Shown here piece after piece: positions 25,442 through 34,361 of a DNA stretch of 64,000 nucleotides; the first letter of the stretch is position 1, and the number at the start of each line of letters is the position of its first letter. This DNA comes from Thioalkalivibrio sp. ALMg11 (GTDB lineage: Bacteria; Pseudomonadota; Gammaproteobacteria; Ectothiorhodospirales; Ectothiorhodospiraceae), in NCBI RefSeq assembly GCF_000377905.1, contig NZ_KB898875.1:62001-126000 (forward strand), written 5' to 3'. A program made the translations under genes and the position numbers. The notes beneath the pieces are model-generated. The model was not told the origin of the DNA, did not search any database, and saw only the letters and a list, made by a program, of their open reading frames with translations.

Positions 25442-26245
25442 TCAGGGGGCGGCGGGGTGGATGCGTCGAGCCAGGGCCTCGAAGCCGGCGATGTCGATGT
25501 TTTCCGGGCGCTCGCCCGGATCCAGGCCGGCGGCCTCGAGGTCGGCGATCTCGGCCAGGCCCGAGAGCCCGCGGCGCAGGGTCTTGCGGCGGCTCGAGAA
25601 CGCCTGGTTCACCACCCGTGCGAAGGTAGGGTATAGCGCCGGCGCGACGCGCGGTTCGGCCAGGGGCGTGATGCGCACGACGCTGGAGTAGACCTTGGGC
25701 GGGGGGTGGAAGGCCCCGGGGGGCACGGTGAACAGGGCGGTGGCCTGGGCGCGGGCGGCCAGCATGACTGTCAGGCGCCCGTAGCGCTTGCTGCCGGGGG
25801 CGGCGGTCATGCGCTCCACGACCTCGCGTTGCAGCAGGAAGTGCATGTCGCGGATCGCACCGACCTGATCCAGCAGGTGGAACATCAACGGGGTGGAGAT
25901 GTTGTAGGGCAGATTGCCGACCACACGCCAGCCCCGCTCGGGCAACGTGCCGAGTTCGGATAGCTGCATATGCAGGGCGTCGCCCACGTGCAGCTCCAGG
26001 CGCTCGGGGGGGAAGCCGGCGCGCAGGCCGGCCGCCAGGTCGCGGTCGATCTCCACTGCGACCAGGTGCTCCAGGCGTTCCAGCAGGGCGGCGGTCAGGG
26101 CGCCGCGGCCGGGACCGATCTCCAGCACGGCATCGCCTGGTTGCGGGGCGATCGCCGCGACGATGCGCGCGAGGATGCCGGCATCGTGGAGGAAGTTCTG
26201 GCCGAAACGCTTGCGGATCGGCGACGAGGTCTTGATTCGGGTCAT
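25442..26245 (-). CDS. rsmA: 16S rRNA dimethyladenosine transferase
   Basis: 267 aa (KsgA). It dimethylates two adjacent adenosines in helix 45 of 16S rRNA late in small-subunit assembly. RKRFGQNFLHD leads the N-terminus. The SAM-binding motif is VLEIGPGRGALTAAL, and the catalytic motif is NLPYNISTPLMF. The start ATG 26245 overlaps the pdxA stop by 4 bp (ATGA), implying translational coupling; a longer upstream open frame is antisense or out of context. Confidence 0.96.
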   Translation of the reverse strand: MTRIKTSSPIRKRFGQNFLHDAGILARIVAAIAPQPGDAVLEIGPGRGALTAALLERLEHLVAVEIDRDLAAGLRAGFPPERLELHVGDALHMQLSELGTLPERGWRVVGNLPYNISTPLMFHLLDQVGAIRDMHFLLQREVVERMTAAPGSKRYGRLTVMLAARAQATALFTVPPGAFHPPPKVYSSVVRITPLAEPRVAPALYPTFARVVNQAFSSRRKTLRRGLSGLAEIADLEAAGLDPGERPENIDIAGFEALARRIHPAAP

Positions 26246-27300
26246 GCCCAGGGGATACTCCGGCGTGCGGCGGCTCGCGCCGCGAGGGTTTCGGCCAGGC
26301 GTTCGGCGGCCTGGAAGCTGCCGACCTCGGCGAGCCCGGTGCCGGCCAGATCCAGCGCCGTGCCGTGGTCCACCGAGGTGCGGATGAAGGGCAGGCCCAG
26401 GGTCACGTTGATGGCGCTGCCGAAGCCGGCATGCTTGAGCACCGGGAGGCCCTGGTCGTGGTACATGGCGAGCACGGCATCGACGCCTTCGAGGGCGCGC
26501 GGGGTGAACGCGGTGTCGGCCGGGAGCGGCCCGCGCAGATGCAGGCCGGCTTCCCGCAGGCGGTCCAGGGTGGGGGTGATGATCTCGATCTCCTCGCGTC
26601 CGAGGACACCATCCTCGCCGGCATGCGGGTTCAGCCCGCAGACGGCGATCACCGGGGCGGCTATACCGAAGTCGCGCTGCAGATCGTGATGCAGGACGCG
26701 GGTCACGGTCTCCAGGCGTTCTGCGGTGATGGCGTCGGGGACCGCGCGCAGTGGCAGGTGGGTGGTGACCAGCGCGACCCGCAGGCCCTCGGTGGCCAGC
26801 ATCATCACCGGCATCGGGGCGCCAGCGCGCTCGGCCAGCCACTCGGTGTGACCACTGAAGGCGATCCCGGCGCGGTTGATCACGCCCTTGTGGACCGGCC
26901 CGGTGACCATGGCCTCGAAAGTGCCGTCGAGGCAGCCGTCGGCGGCCGTGGCCAGCAAGGCCAGCACGTGCTCGGCGTTGGCCGGGTCCAGGGTGCCGGC
27001 GACCACCGGGGTCGCCACCGGTACTGGCAGGATCTCCAGGGTGTGGGCCGGGGTGACTGCGCGCGGGCGTTTCGGGTCGAAGTGCACCAGGCGCAGGGAT
27101 TCGCCGAGCTGGCGGGCACGGGCCTCCAGGATGTCCGGGTCGGCGATGGCGACGCGTTGCGCGTGGCCGCGCTGCCGGGCCATGGCGATCAGGAGATCGG
27201 GCCCGATGCCGGCGGGGTCGCCGGCGGTCAGGGCCAGGCGCGGGACCGGGTGGGCCCCGCGCGGATCAGGAACCGAAGCCGTCGACCCGGTATTCGACAT
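26242..27300 (-). CDS. pdxA: 4-hydroxythreonine-4-phosphate dehydrogenase
   Basis: 352 aa. It makes the amino-ketone precursor that PdxJ (also in this window) condenses with deoxyxylulose phosphate to form pyridoxine phosphate. Signatures: LALTAGDPAGIGPDL, VTGPVHKGVINRAG, GHTEWLAERAG, the metal-binding HAGEDG and AMYHDQGLPVLKH. Start ATG 27300 has GAGG upstream and overlaps the end of surA by 35 bp. This adds ~17 residues before the conserved core, so the protein is slightly long for the family. Confidence 0.94.
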   Translation of the reverse strand: MSNTGSTASVPDPRGAHPVPRLALTAGDPAGIGPDLLIAMARQRGHAQRVAIADPDILEARARQLGESLRLVHFDPKRPRAVTPAHTLEILPVPVATPVVAGTLDPANAEHVLALLATAADGCLDGTFEAMVTGPVHKGVINRAGIAFSGHTEWLAERAGAPMPVMMLATEGLRVALVTTHLPLRAVPDAITAERLETVTRVLHHDLQRDFGIAAPVIAVCGLNPHAGEDGVLGREEIEIITPTLDRLREAGLHLRGPLPADTAFTPRALEGVDAVLAMYHDQGLPVLKHAGFGSAINVTLGLPFIRTSVDHGTALDLAGTGLAEVGSFQAAERLAETLAARAAARRSIPWA

Positions 27301-28708
27301 AGGCCTCGTCCCGCAGGCGGCGCAGCCACAACTCGAGTTCTTCCTCGCGCTTGCGGTTTTGCAGGATCTCGCGGGCACGGGCCCGGATCTGTTCGCGCGA
27401 GGTGTCCACCTCGCGGCGTTCCAGGACCTCGATGATGTGCCAGCCGAACTGGCTCTCCACCGGTTCGCTGACCACGCCCGGTTCCAGGGCGTCCATGGCC
27501 TCCTCGAAGCCGGGCACCAGCTCGCCTGGGCTGACCCAGCCGAGGGTGCCGCCCTGGGCGGCCGAGCCGGGGTCGTCCGAGTTGGCGCGCGCGAGGTCCT
27601 CGAAGCTCGCCCCCTCGCGGATGCGGTTGTGCAGCGATTGCGCCTGGCGCTGCGCGTCCTGTTCACTGCGCACCTGGTCCGGGCTGATCAGGATGTGACG
27701 CACGCGGGTCTGCTGCACGCGGGTCTGGTCGCCGCCCTCGCGGTCCAGCAGCTTCATGATGTGGAAGCCGCCGGGCGAGCGCAGGACCTCGCTGATCTCG
27801 CCCGTGCGCATCAGCACCGCTTGGCGGGCGAACATGCCGGGGATCTCGCTAGCCGAGCGCCAGCCGAGGTCGCCGCCTTCCAGGGCCTGAGGGCCTTGGG
27901 ACTCGCTGATGGCGACGGTGGCGAAGTCCTCGCCCTCGCGCACGCGCTGGCGCAGAGACTCGGCCTTCTCGCGTGCCGCGGCGATCTGGCCGGCATCGGC
28001 GCCCTGGGGCAGGGGGACCATGATCTGCGCAATGCGATAGCGCACGCCGCGGTCGATTGCGCCGCTCTCGGAGGCGATCAGGTCGGCGATTTCCGGGTCG
28101 GAGACGCGGATGCGCTGATCGACCTGGCGCCGCTGCAACTGGTTGACGGTGAGCTCGTGGCGGATCTGCTCGCGAAAGGCGTTGAAATCCACCCCGTCCT
28201 GCATCAGGGCCCGGCGCAGCTGCGGCAGGGTCATGCGGTTCTCGCGGGCGATGTTCTCCATCGCGCGGTTCAGGGTCATCTCGTCGATGTTGATGCCGAC
28301 GCGCTCGGCCTCCTGCAGCTGTACGCGTTCGACGATCAGGCGCTCCATGACCTGACGCGCCAGGGTGTCCTGGTCCGGCGGGCGGTTGCCGCGCTCGACC
28401 ATCTGCTGGGCGATCAGGTTCATGCGTTCCACCAGCTCGCGCTGAGTGATCACGTCGTCGCCCACCACGGCCAGGATGCGGTCGGTGAAGCGGTCGCCCT
28501 CGGGGGTGATGGGGGCGGCTGGGGTGCCGCCCTCGCTGGCGGCCCCCGGGGTCACCGGGGCCTCGACCGCGTCCTGCGACAGCCCACCGGTTGCCGGTCC
28601 GGATGTCTGGGCCATGGCCGGCAGGCCGAGGCCGTAGACCAGGGCGGCCAGCAGCGGCAGCAGGGAACGGGCCCCGCTGCGGCGGCGTTGTTCAGGGACG
28701 TGCGTCAT
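27266..28708 (-). CDS. surA: Periplasmic peptidyl-prolyl isomerase chaperone SurA
   Basis: 480 aa, a bit longer than E. coli SurA (428). The signal peptide ends near residue 33 (AMA). A Pro/Ala/Gly-rich spacer (~35-68) precedes the SurA N-domain (RILAVVGDDVITQRELVERM). Two parvulin domains follow (RYRIAQIMVPLP ... GGDLGW and VRHILISPDQ ... GGTLGW), then the C-terminal helix. It escorts outer-membrane proteins such as LptD, encoded immediately upstream with a 17-bp overlap. The Ala/Pro-rich insertion is the only unusual part. Confidence 0.95.
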   Translation of the reverse strand: MTHVPEQRRRSGARSLLPLLAALVYGLGLPAMAQTSGPATGGLSQDAVEAPVTPGAASEGGTPAAPITPEGDRFTDRILAVVGDDVITQRELVERMNLIAQQMVERGNRPPDQDTLARQVMERLIVERVQLQEAERVGINIDEMTLNRAMENIARENRMTLPQLRRALMQDGVDFNAFREQIRHELTVNQLQRRQVDQRIRVSDPEIADLIASESGAIDRGVRYRIAQIMVPLPQGADAGQIAAAREKAESLRQRVREGEDFATVAISESQGPQALEGGDLGWRSASEIPGMFARQAVLMRTGEISEVLRSPGGFHIMKLLDREGGDQTRVQQTRVRHILISPDQVRSEQDAQRQAQSLHNRIREGASFEDLARANSDDPGSAAQGGTLGWVSPGELVPGFEEAMDALEPGVVSEPVESQFGWHIIEVLERREVDTSREQIRARAREILQNRKREEELELWLRRLRDEAYVEYRVDGFGS

Positions 28709-30944
28709 ATCCGGAAATACCCTCGCGCAGTAGCGAATCCACGCCGGAATCGAACCGTGCCAGGCCGTCCAGCGTGAGTTGGAAGTAGATCGAGTTGTCG
28801 TAGGTCTCGTCGAAGGAATACGCGCGGCGCGCAACCACGCGGACACCATAGCAGCAACTACGATACTGAAGCCCGGCCAGAAGTTCGAGATCGCGTTCTT
28901 CCTGCAGGCTGTAGTTCCAGCGTCCGATGGCGTCGATGCGCTCGGTGACGGGCCACATCACGGAGACGTCGGTCTGGTCGATGGAGCGGGCGCCGGCCTC
29001 GCGCTGGCGGTAGCCCACGTTGATCCGGGCGCGCTCGCGCGGGCTGTAGCCGACCGAGACCGCCGCGAGGGTGGTTTCGCCACGATCCTGGTTGTAGAGG
29101 ATGGAACCGCGGCCATCCCAGGCATCGCCGATGCGGACCCGGCCTTCCAGCGCCAGGTCGGAGGTGGAGGCATCCAGCGCCGGCGCGTTCGGGTTGCGCC
29201 GGACCTCGCGATCGGCGAGGTAGTAGATCTGCCCGGCGGACAGGCTCAGGCGTTCGCGGCCGGTCTGCTGGTCGAAGATGCGCGTGGTCAGGGCGGTGGT
29301 GACCTGATGGGTGTCGCCCACCCGGTCGGCGCCGACGAAGCGGTCGAGGCTGAACAGGTTGTCGAAGCTGAAGGCGGCCTCGCCGGTATCGAAGATCGGG
29401 ATGTCGTCCTGGTCCCGGTAGGGCACGTAGCCGTAGAAGATCCGCGGTTCCAGGGTCTGGAGCCGCTGCCCGCCCGCGATCGGGCGCTCGAAGATCAACC
29501 CGGTGTCGATGGAGCCGCGCGGCACGGTGCGGCTGATGGATTCGGGGCGGTTGTTCTGGCCGCGGCGGTCCAGTTCGTAGCGGGTGTGGCGGACCCCGAC
29601 GGCGGGTTCGAAGAAGAAGCCGCCGGTATCAAAGCGCCAGCGGACCTCGGGATTCAGGTCGATACGGGTGCCAAGCGGGCGTGTGGAGACGTCCTCGTCG
29701 CGCTCGAAGCGGACCAGCTCGGTGGCGAGATCCCAGGAGAGGCCGTGGCCCAGGTATTCCCCGGCCTCCAGCGTGATCTGTGGCAGTCGCTGGTAGGGCT
29801 CGCCCGCGTCGCGCAGATCGGGGTCGACGATCTGGTAGTCCTCGATGCGTGTACGCAGGCGATAGGCCGGCTGGTTCCAGGTCAGGTCGGCGGAGCGACG
29901 CAGATAGGGGGTGGAACCGGCGTAGCGATCGGAGTTGGCGAAATCGACGAAATACTCGCGGTCGGAGACGTCCGCGGCGTCGAGGCGCAGGTTCAGGTTG
30001 GAGGTGATCCGGGTCTGGTGTCGCCACTGGGCGAAGTGGCGGTCTTCCCCGGTCTCGCGGTCACCCGGCAGATAATGGACGTCGAGGATGCCATTGTGCC
30101 GGGGCTGCAGATAGCGGAACTCGGTGCCCAGCATCACGCCGCGTTCTTCCATAACGCGCGGGGTAAAGGTCGCGTCGTAGTTGGGCGCGATGTTCCAGTA
30201 CCAGGGGGTCGCGAGATCGAACCCGGTGCGTCCACCCGTGCCGGCGCTGGGTAGCAGGAAACCGCTCTTGCGGCGATCGTCCAGCGGGAAGTTGATATAC
30301 GGCGTGTAGGCGATGGGCACACCCTTGAAGCGGATCGTCGCGTTGCGGGCCACGCCGACGCCGCTTTCGCGGTCCAGCTTCAGGTCGCTGGTGCGCAGCC
30401 ACCAGGAGTCGTTGCCCACCGGGCAGGTGGTGTATTCGGCGTCCTCGAAGTCGTGGCGGTGCGGGGCATGCTGGATGCCGCGTTCGGCGCTGCCGCGGGC
30501 CGGGATGGACTGCACCAGGAAATCGATCCTGCGGAATTCGCCGGTCTCTTCGTCCAGGCGATATTCGCCGCCCTCGGTGTGCAGCAGCAGGTCGCCGTCG
30601 AACAGCCGGGTGTCACCCTCGGTGAGGGCGGTGCCGGAGGCACGGTCATATTCGAGGAAGTCGGCATCCAGCCGTCGCCCGGCCTCGAACAGGTGCACGT
30701 TGCCCGAGGCCGAGATACGGTCGCCATCGCGGCGGACGTAATCCGCGTCAATCTCGGTCAGCCGGCCCTCGAGGGTGCGCAGCTCGGGCCATTCGATCCC
30801 CGGGGCAAACTCGCATCCCGACGGGCGTTCGTCGGCGGGTGCGGTTACGGGGATCAGGCCGGCGGCCGCCAGACCCAGGCTCACCGCGACCTGCCGCGCG
30901 ATCGGATGACGGCGAGGCGCGGAGCTGGCGGGCCGGCGGCTCAT
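28692..30944 (-). CDS. lptD: LPS-assembly outer-membrane protein LptD
   Basis: 750 aa. A signal sequence (residues ~1-38) is followed by an OstA/LptA-like jellyroll (EGRLTEIDADYVRRDGDRISASG) and a large C-terminal beta-barrel with LPSAGTGGRTGFDLATPWYWNIAPNYD-type strands. Four cysteines are where LptD needs them: one early (GCEF), one after the jellyroll (TTCPVG) and a Cys pair near the C-terminus (RSCCYG). They form the inter-domain disulfides that license the LptDE translocon. It begins only 7 bp after the adk stop, so it is probably read from adk. Confidence 0.96.
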   Translation of the reverse strand: MSRRPASSAPRRHPIARQVAVSLGLAAAGLIPVTAPADERPSGCEFAPGIEWPELRTLEGRLTEIDADYVRRDGDRISASGNVHLFEAGRRLDADFLEYDRASGTALTEGDTRLFDGDLLLHTEGGEYRLDEETGEFRRIDFLVQSIPARGSAERGIQHAPHRHDFEDAEYTTCPVGNDSWWLRTSDLKLDRESGVGVARNATIRFKGVPIAYTPYINFPLDDRRKSGFLLPSAGTGGRTGFDLATPWYWNIAPNYDATFTPRVMEERGVMLGTEFRYLQPRHNGILDVHYLPGDRETGEDRHFAQWRHQTRITSNLNLRLDAADVSDREYFVDFANSDRYAGSTPYLRRSADLTWNQPAYRLRTRIEDYQIVDPDLRDAGEPYQRLPQITLEAGEYLGHGLSWDLATELVRFERDEDVSTRPLGTRIDLNPEVRWRFDTGGFFFEPAVGVRHTRYELDRRGQNNRPESISRTVPRGSIDTGLIFERPIAGGQRLQTLEPRIFYGYVPYRDQDDIPIFDTGEAAFSFDNLFSLDRFVGADRVGDTHQVTTALTTRIFDQQTGRERLSLSAGQIYYLADREVRRNPNAPALDASTSDLALEGRVRIGDAWDGRGSILYNQDRGETTLAAVSVGYSPRERARINVGYRQREAGARSIDQTDVSVMWPVTERIDAIGRWNYSLQEERDLELLAGLQYRSCCYGVRVVARRAYSFDETYDNSIYFQLTLDGLARFDSGVDSLLREGISGYDARP

Positions 30945-30951
30945 CCAGTAT

Positions 30952-31593
30952 TCAGGACAGCAGCTGGCGGATCTCGTCGAAGATCAGCTCGATATCGCGG
31001 GTACCGTTGATGTGCTTGAGCAGGCCGTGGCCGTCGTAGTACTCGATCAGCGGCTGGGTCTGCTCCTCGTAGACCTTGAGTCGGTTGACCACGGTCTCTT
31101 CGTTGTCGTCCGCGCGGTGGAGCAGTTCGCCGCCGCACAGGTCGCATACGCCTTCCTTTTGCGGCGGGAAGGTATGGGTGTTGAACACCGCGCCGCAGTC
31201 GCCGCAGGAGACGCGCCCGGTCAGGCGCTGCTTGAGCTCTTCGAACGGGACGTCGATCTGGATTGCGCGGTCCAGCGGCGACTCGATGTCGGACAGCATG
31301 GTGTCCAGGGCCTCGGCCTGGGCGACGTTGCGCGGAAAGCCGTCGAGGATGAAACCCTTCTGCGCATCGGGCTCCTGCAGGCGATCGCGGATCAGCCCCA
31401 GCACCAGGTCGTCGGGGACCAGCTGGCCGGCATCCATTGCGCTCTTGGCCTGCTTGCCGAGTTCGGTCTCGGCAGCGACGGCGGCGCGCAGCAGGTCGCC
31501 GGTGGAGATCTGGGGGATGCCGAAGGTGGCGACCATCTTCTTGGCCTGGGTGCCCTTGCCGGAACCGGGGGCGCCCATCAGGACGATTCGCAT
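30952..31593 (-). CDS. adk: Adenylate kinase (zinc-type, long form)
   Basis: 213 aa. It interconverts ATP + AMP and 2 ADP. P-loop GAPGSGKGTQAKK, AMP-site STGDLLRAAV, FILDGFPRNVAQAEAL. The LID domain carries four cysteines (SCGDCGAVF ... VCDLCGG) that should bind structural zinc, a feature common in Gram-positive Adk but absent from enteric enzymes. AGGAG seven bases before ATG 31593 sets the start. First gene of the leftward cluster adk-lptD-surA-pdxA-rsmA-glk-apaG-apaH. Confidence 0.96.
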   Translation of the reverse strand: MRIVLMGAPGSGKGTQAKKMVATFGIPQISTGDLLRAAVAAETELGKQAKSAMDAGQLVPDDLVLGLIRDRLQEPDAQKGFILDGFPRNVAQAEALDTMLSDIESPLDRAIQIDVPFEELKQRLTGRVSCGDCGAVFNTHTFPPQKEGVCDLCGGELLHRADDNEETVVNRLKVYEEQTQPLIEYYDGHGLLKHINGTRDIELIFDEIRQLLS

Positions 31594-31791
31594 AGCTGAC
31601 TCCTGCCGGGTGCCGCGCCGAACCGCAGGACTAGCCGGGAACGGGGGCGGCACGGTGAATGGCGGTGGCGAAACGGGGCTCGTCACTGACGACGCAAACC
31701 GTTTCCCGAGCGCGGTCTTATACCGCCTGAAGGTGCTTGCCCGCAACCGTTGGGGCCGGTGGCCGGGTGCCCTTGAGGTGCGTGTCCCCTG

Positions 31792-31797
31792 TATAAT
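31792..31797 (+). promoter_or_regulatory. -10 box of the ppa promoter
   Basis: A perfect TATAAT lies 36 bp upstream of the ppa start. The nearest -35-like hexamer TTGAGG (31773-31778) is only 13 bp away, so the -35 contact is weak or mediated by another factor. Confidence 0.5.
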
Positions 31798-31833
31798 GCC
31801 TGGCTAGCCAAACAAACTTTTCGGGAAGCAAGC

Positions 31834-32370
31834 ATGGACATGAACCAGATCGAAGCCGGCAAGGATCTCCCCAATGACGTTAACGTCGTGATCGAGATCC
31901 CCGCCCACGGGCAGCCCGTCAAATACGAGATCGACAAGGACAGCGGGGCCCTGATGGTCGATCGCTTCATGACGGTCGCGATGTTCTATCCGTGCAACTA
32001 CGGGTTTGTTCCGCACACCCTGTCGGAAGACGGCGATCCGGTGGATGTGCTGGTGGTCACCCCGGTGCCGCTGATGCCGGGTTCCGTGGTGCGTTCGCGT
32101 CCGATCGGCGTGTTGCAGATGACCGACGAGGCGGGCGTGGACGCCAAGATCCTGGCCGTGCCGGTGACCAAACTGCATCCGCAGTACGAAAAGTATCAGG
32201 GGCCGGAGGACGTGGGTCAGGAACTGCTGGACTCGATCAAGCATTTCTTCGAGCACTACAAGGAGCTGGAGAAGGGCAAGTGGGTCAAGGTCGAAGGCTG
32301 GGCGGACGCCGAGGCGGCCAAGGCGGAGATTGTTGCCAGCTACAAGCGTTTCCAGAAGAGCAAGATCTGA
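31834..32370 (+). CDS. ppa: Inorganic pyrophosphatase
   Basis: 178 aa, family I soluble enzyme that hydrolyses pyrophosphate and so pulls biosynthetic reactions forward. Contains [43 protein letters not shown] (the signature with catalytic Asp residues) and the KKWVKVEGW-like GKWVKVEGW. Monocistronic, between the promoter at 31792 and the terminator at 32406-32437. Divergent from adk. Confidence 0.97.
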   Translation: MDMNQIEAGKDLPNDVNVVIEIPAHGQPVKYEIDKDSGALMVDRFMTVAMFYPCNYGFVPHTLSEDGDPVDVLVVTPVPLMPGSVVRSRPIGVLQMTDEAGVDAKILAVPVTKLHPQYEKYQGPEDVGQELLDSIKHFFEHYKELEKGKWVKVEGWADAEAAKAEIVASYKRFQKSKI

Positions 32371-32405
32371 CGTCGCCACCCGCTGCCTGCAGCGAGAGGC
32401 AAGCG

Positions 32406-32437
32406 CCGGGCCGCCCCCTTGGGGCGGTCCGGTCTTT
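32406..32437 (+). terminator. Intrinsic terminator of ppa
   Basis: CCGGGCCGCCCC and GGGGCGGTCCGG pair over 12 positions with one wobble and a three-base loop, followed by TCTTT. Confidence 0.75.
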
Positions 32438-32483
32438 GCGTGGGCGGCAGTCAGCGCCGGTCACGGCCCCGTGACCCCCTGAA

Positions 32484-34361
32484 ATGGCCGAACGCGACGC
32501 CTACGGCGAGGAACAGCAGGACCGCGAACGCTTTGCCGTGCGCATCCTGCTGGCGCTGGTGATCCTGGCGGTCATTCTGTTGGCGCTGGGCTGGCGGCTT
32601 TCGGGTCTGCAGGTCGGTGCGCACACGCACTTCACTACGCTCTCGGAGAACAACCGCCTGCGGGTGGAACCGATTGCCCCCACTCGAGGGGTGATCCGCG
32701 ACCGCAATGGCGTGCTGCTGGCGGGCAATCGCGCCTCCTATCAGCTGGAGGTTACGGTCGAGCAGGCCGGCAATCTCGATTCCCTGCTCGCTCGCCTGCG
32801 CGGTTACGTGGAGTTGAGCGAGGCGGACGTGGAGCGGTTCCAGCGCGGGGTGAGGCAGCGGCGGCCGTTCCAGCCGGTGTTGCTGAAGGCCGGGCTGGAC
32901 GACGAAACGGTGGCGCGGATCGCGGTTTCGCGCCACGAACTGCCGGGGGTGGAGATCGAGGCGCGGCCGCTGCGGTTCTATCCGCTGGGGTCCGAGTTCT
33001 CGCATGCGGTCGGCTATGTCGGACGTATCAACCGGCAGGACCTGCAGCGGGTCGACGGGCGTGCCTATGCCGGCACCTCGCATATCGGCAAGAGCGGCGT
33101 CGAGCGCTACTACGAGGATCTGCTGCACGGGCAGCCGGGCTATCGGCAGGTGGAGGTGAACGCCCAGGGACGCGTGATCCGCGAACTCTCTGTGACCCCG
33201 CCGCAACCGGGTACGGACCTGACCCTGACTCTGGACGTGAACCTGCAACAGGCGGCCTATCGGGCGCTGGATGGGCGGGACGGGGCCATCGTGGCCGTGG
33301 ATCCGAACAACGGCGAGGTGCTGGCGCTGGTCAGTGCCCCCGGTTTTGATCCCGAGTCGTTCGTCCACGGGATCTCGCAGGCCGACTTTGCCGCGGTGCG
33401 TGACGACCATCGCCGGCCCCTGTTTAACCGTGCCCTGAGTGGCCAGTATCCGCCGGGTTCGACGATCAAACCCATGGTGGGTCTGGCGGCGCTGGATGAA
33501 GAGGTGACCACCGCCGAGCGCGAGATGTTCGCCCGCGGGTATTTCCAGCTCCCGGGGCATGAGCGTCGCTATCGTGACTGGCGCCGCGAGGGGCATGGTC
33601 GCGTGGACATGTCGCGCGCCATCGCGGTGTCGTCGGACGTCTATTTCTACGACCTGGCCCACACCATGGGGATCGACCGCATGGTCCCGATCCTGGGGGC
33701 CTTCGGGATCGGGCAGCGGACCGGCATCGATTCCACCGGGGAGCGCTCGGGCATCCTGCCCAGCCGCAACTGGAAACGGGCCACGCACGACCAGGTGTGG
33801 TTCCCCGGCGAGACCCTGATCACCGCGATCGGCCAGGGCTACATGCTGTCGACCCCCCTGCAGATGGCCGACTTCACCGCGGCCCTTGCGGCCCGTGGCG
33901 AGCGTTATCAGCCGCACCTGCTGCGCTCCATGGACAATGGGGTGGGGGAACCCGAGTATCGCCTGCCCACGTTGCGGGATCCGGTGACGGTCGACGCGAA
34001 ACACTGGGATGCCATCCACGGCTCGCTGGTGGAGGCCGTGAACGCCCGTCATGGCACCGCCTGGGGTAGCGTCGGTAGTACCCGGCCGGAGTACACCATC
34101 GCCGGCAAGACCGGTACCTCGCAGGTATTCAGTCTGGGCGAGGACGAGGAATACGACGAGGACGAACTGGCGCGGCGCCTGTGGGACCACGCCCTGTTCG
34201 TGGGGTACGCCCCGGCCGAGGATCCGCGCATCGCGGTGGCGGTGCTGGTGGAGCACGGCGGTTCCGGTGGCCGGGTGGCGGCGCCGGTGGCCCGCGAGGT
34301 CCTGGATGCCTATCTGCTGGAGGGGGCGGGCATGACGATCGATGCCCCGGAGGACGAATGA
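32484..34361 (+). CDS. mrdA: Penicillin-binding protein 2 (elongasome transpeptidase)
   Basis: 625 aa. A single N-terminal membrane anchor (~21-45), a pedestal domain (PTRGVIRDRNGVLLA), and the transpeptidase domain. Active-site motifs are STIKPM (Ser near 326), SSDVYFYDL and KTGTSQVF. It cross-links peptidoglycan during cell elongation with RodA. Its last bases overlap the rodA start (ATGA). An acidic stretch, GEDEEYDEDEL, close to the KTG motif is longer than usual and fits a salt-adapted periplasmic protein. First gene of the mrdA-rodA-mltB-rlpA-dacA run. Confidence 0.95.
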   Translation: MAERDAYGEEQQDRERFAVRILLALVILAVILLALGWRLSGLQVGAHTHFTTLSENNRLRVEPIAPTRGVIRDRNGVLLAGNRASYQLEVTVEQAGNLDSLLARLRGYVELSEADVERFQRGVRQRRPFQPVLLKAGLDDETVARIAVSRHELPGVEIEARPLRFYPLGSEFSHAVGYVGRINRQDLQRVDGRAYAGTSHIGKSGVERYYEDLLHGQPGYRQVEVNAQGRVIRELSVTPPQPGTDLTLTLDVNLQQAAYRALDGRDGAIVAVDPNNGEVLALVSAPGFDPESFVHGISQADFAAVRDDHRRPLFNRALSGQYPPGSTIKPMVGLAALDEEVTTAEREMFARGYFQLPGHERRYRDWRREGHGRVDMSRAIAVSSDVYFYDLAHTMGIDRMVPILGAFGIGQRTGIDSTGERSGILPSRNWKRATHDQVWFPGETLITAIGQGYMLSTPLQMADFTAALAARGERYQPHLLRSMDNGVGEPEYRLPTLRDPVTVDAKHWDAIHGSLVEAVNARHGTAWGSVGSTRPEYTIAGKTGTSQVFSLGEDEEYDEDELARRLWDHALFVGYAPAEDPRIAVAVLVEHGGSGGRVAAPVAREVLDAYLLEGAGMTIDAPEDE

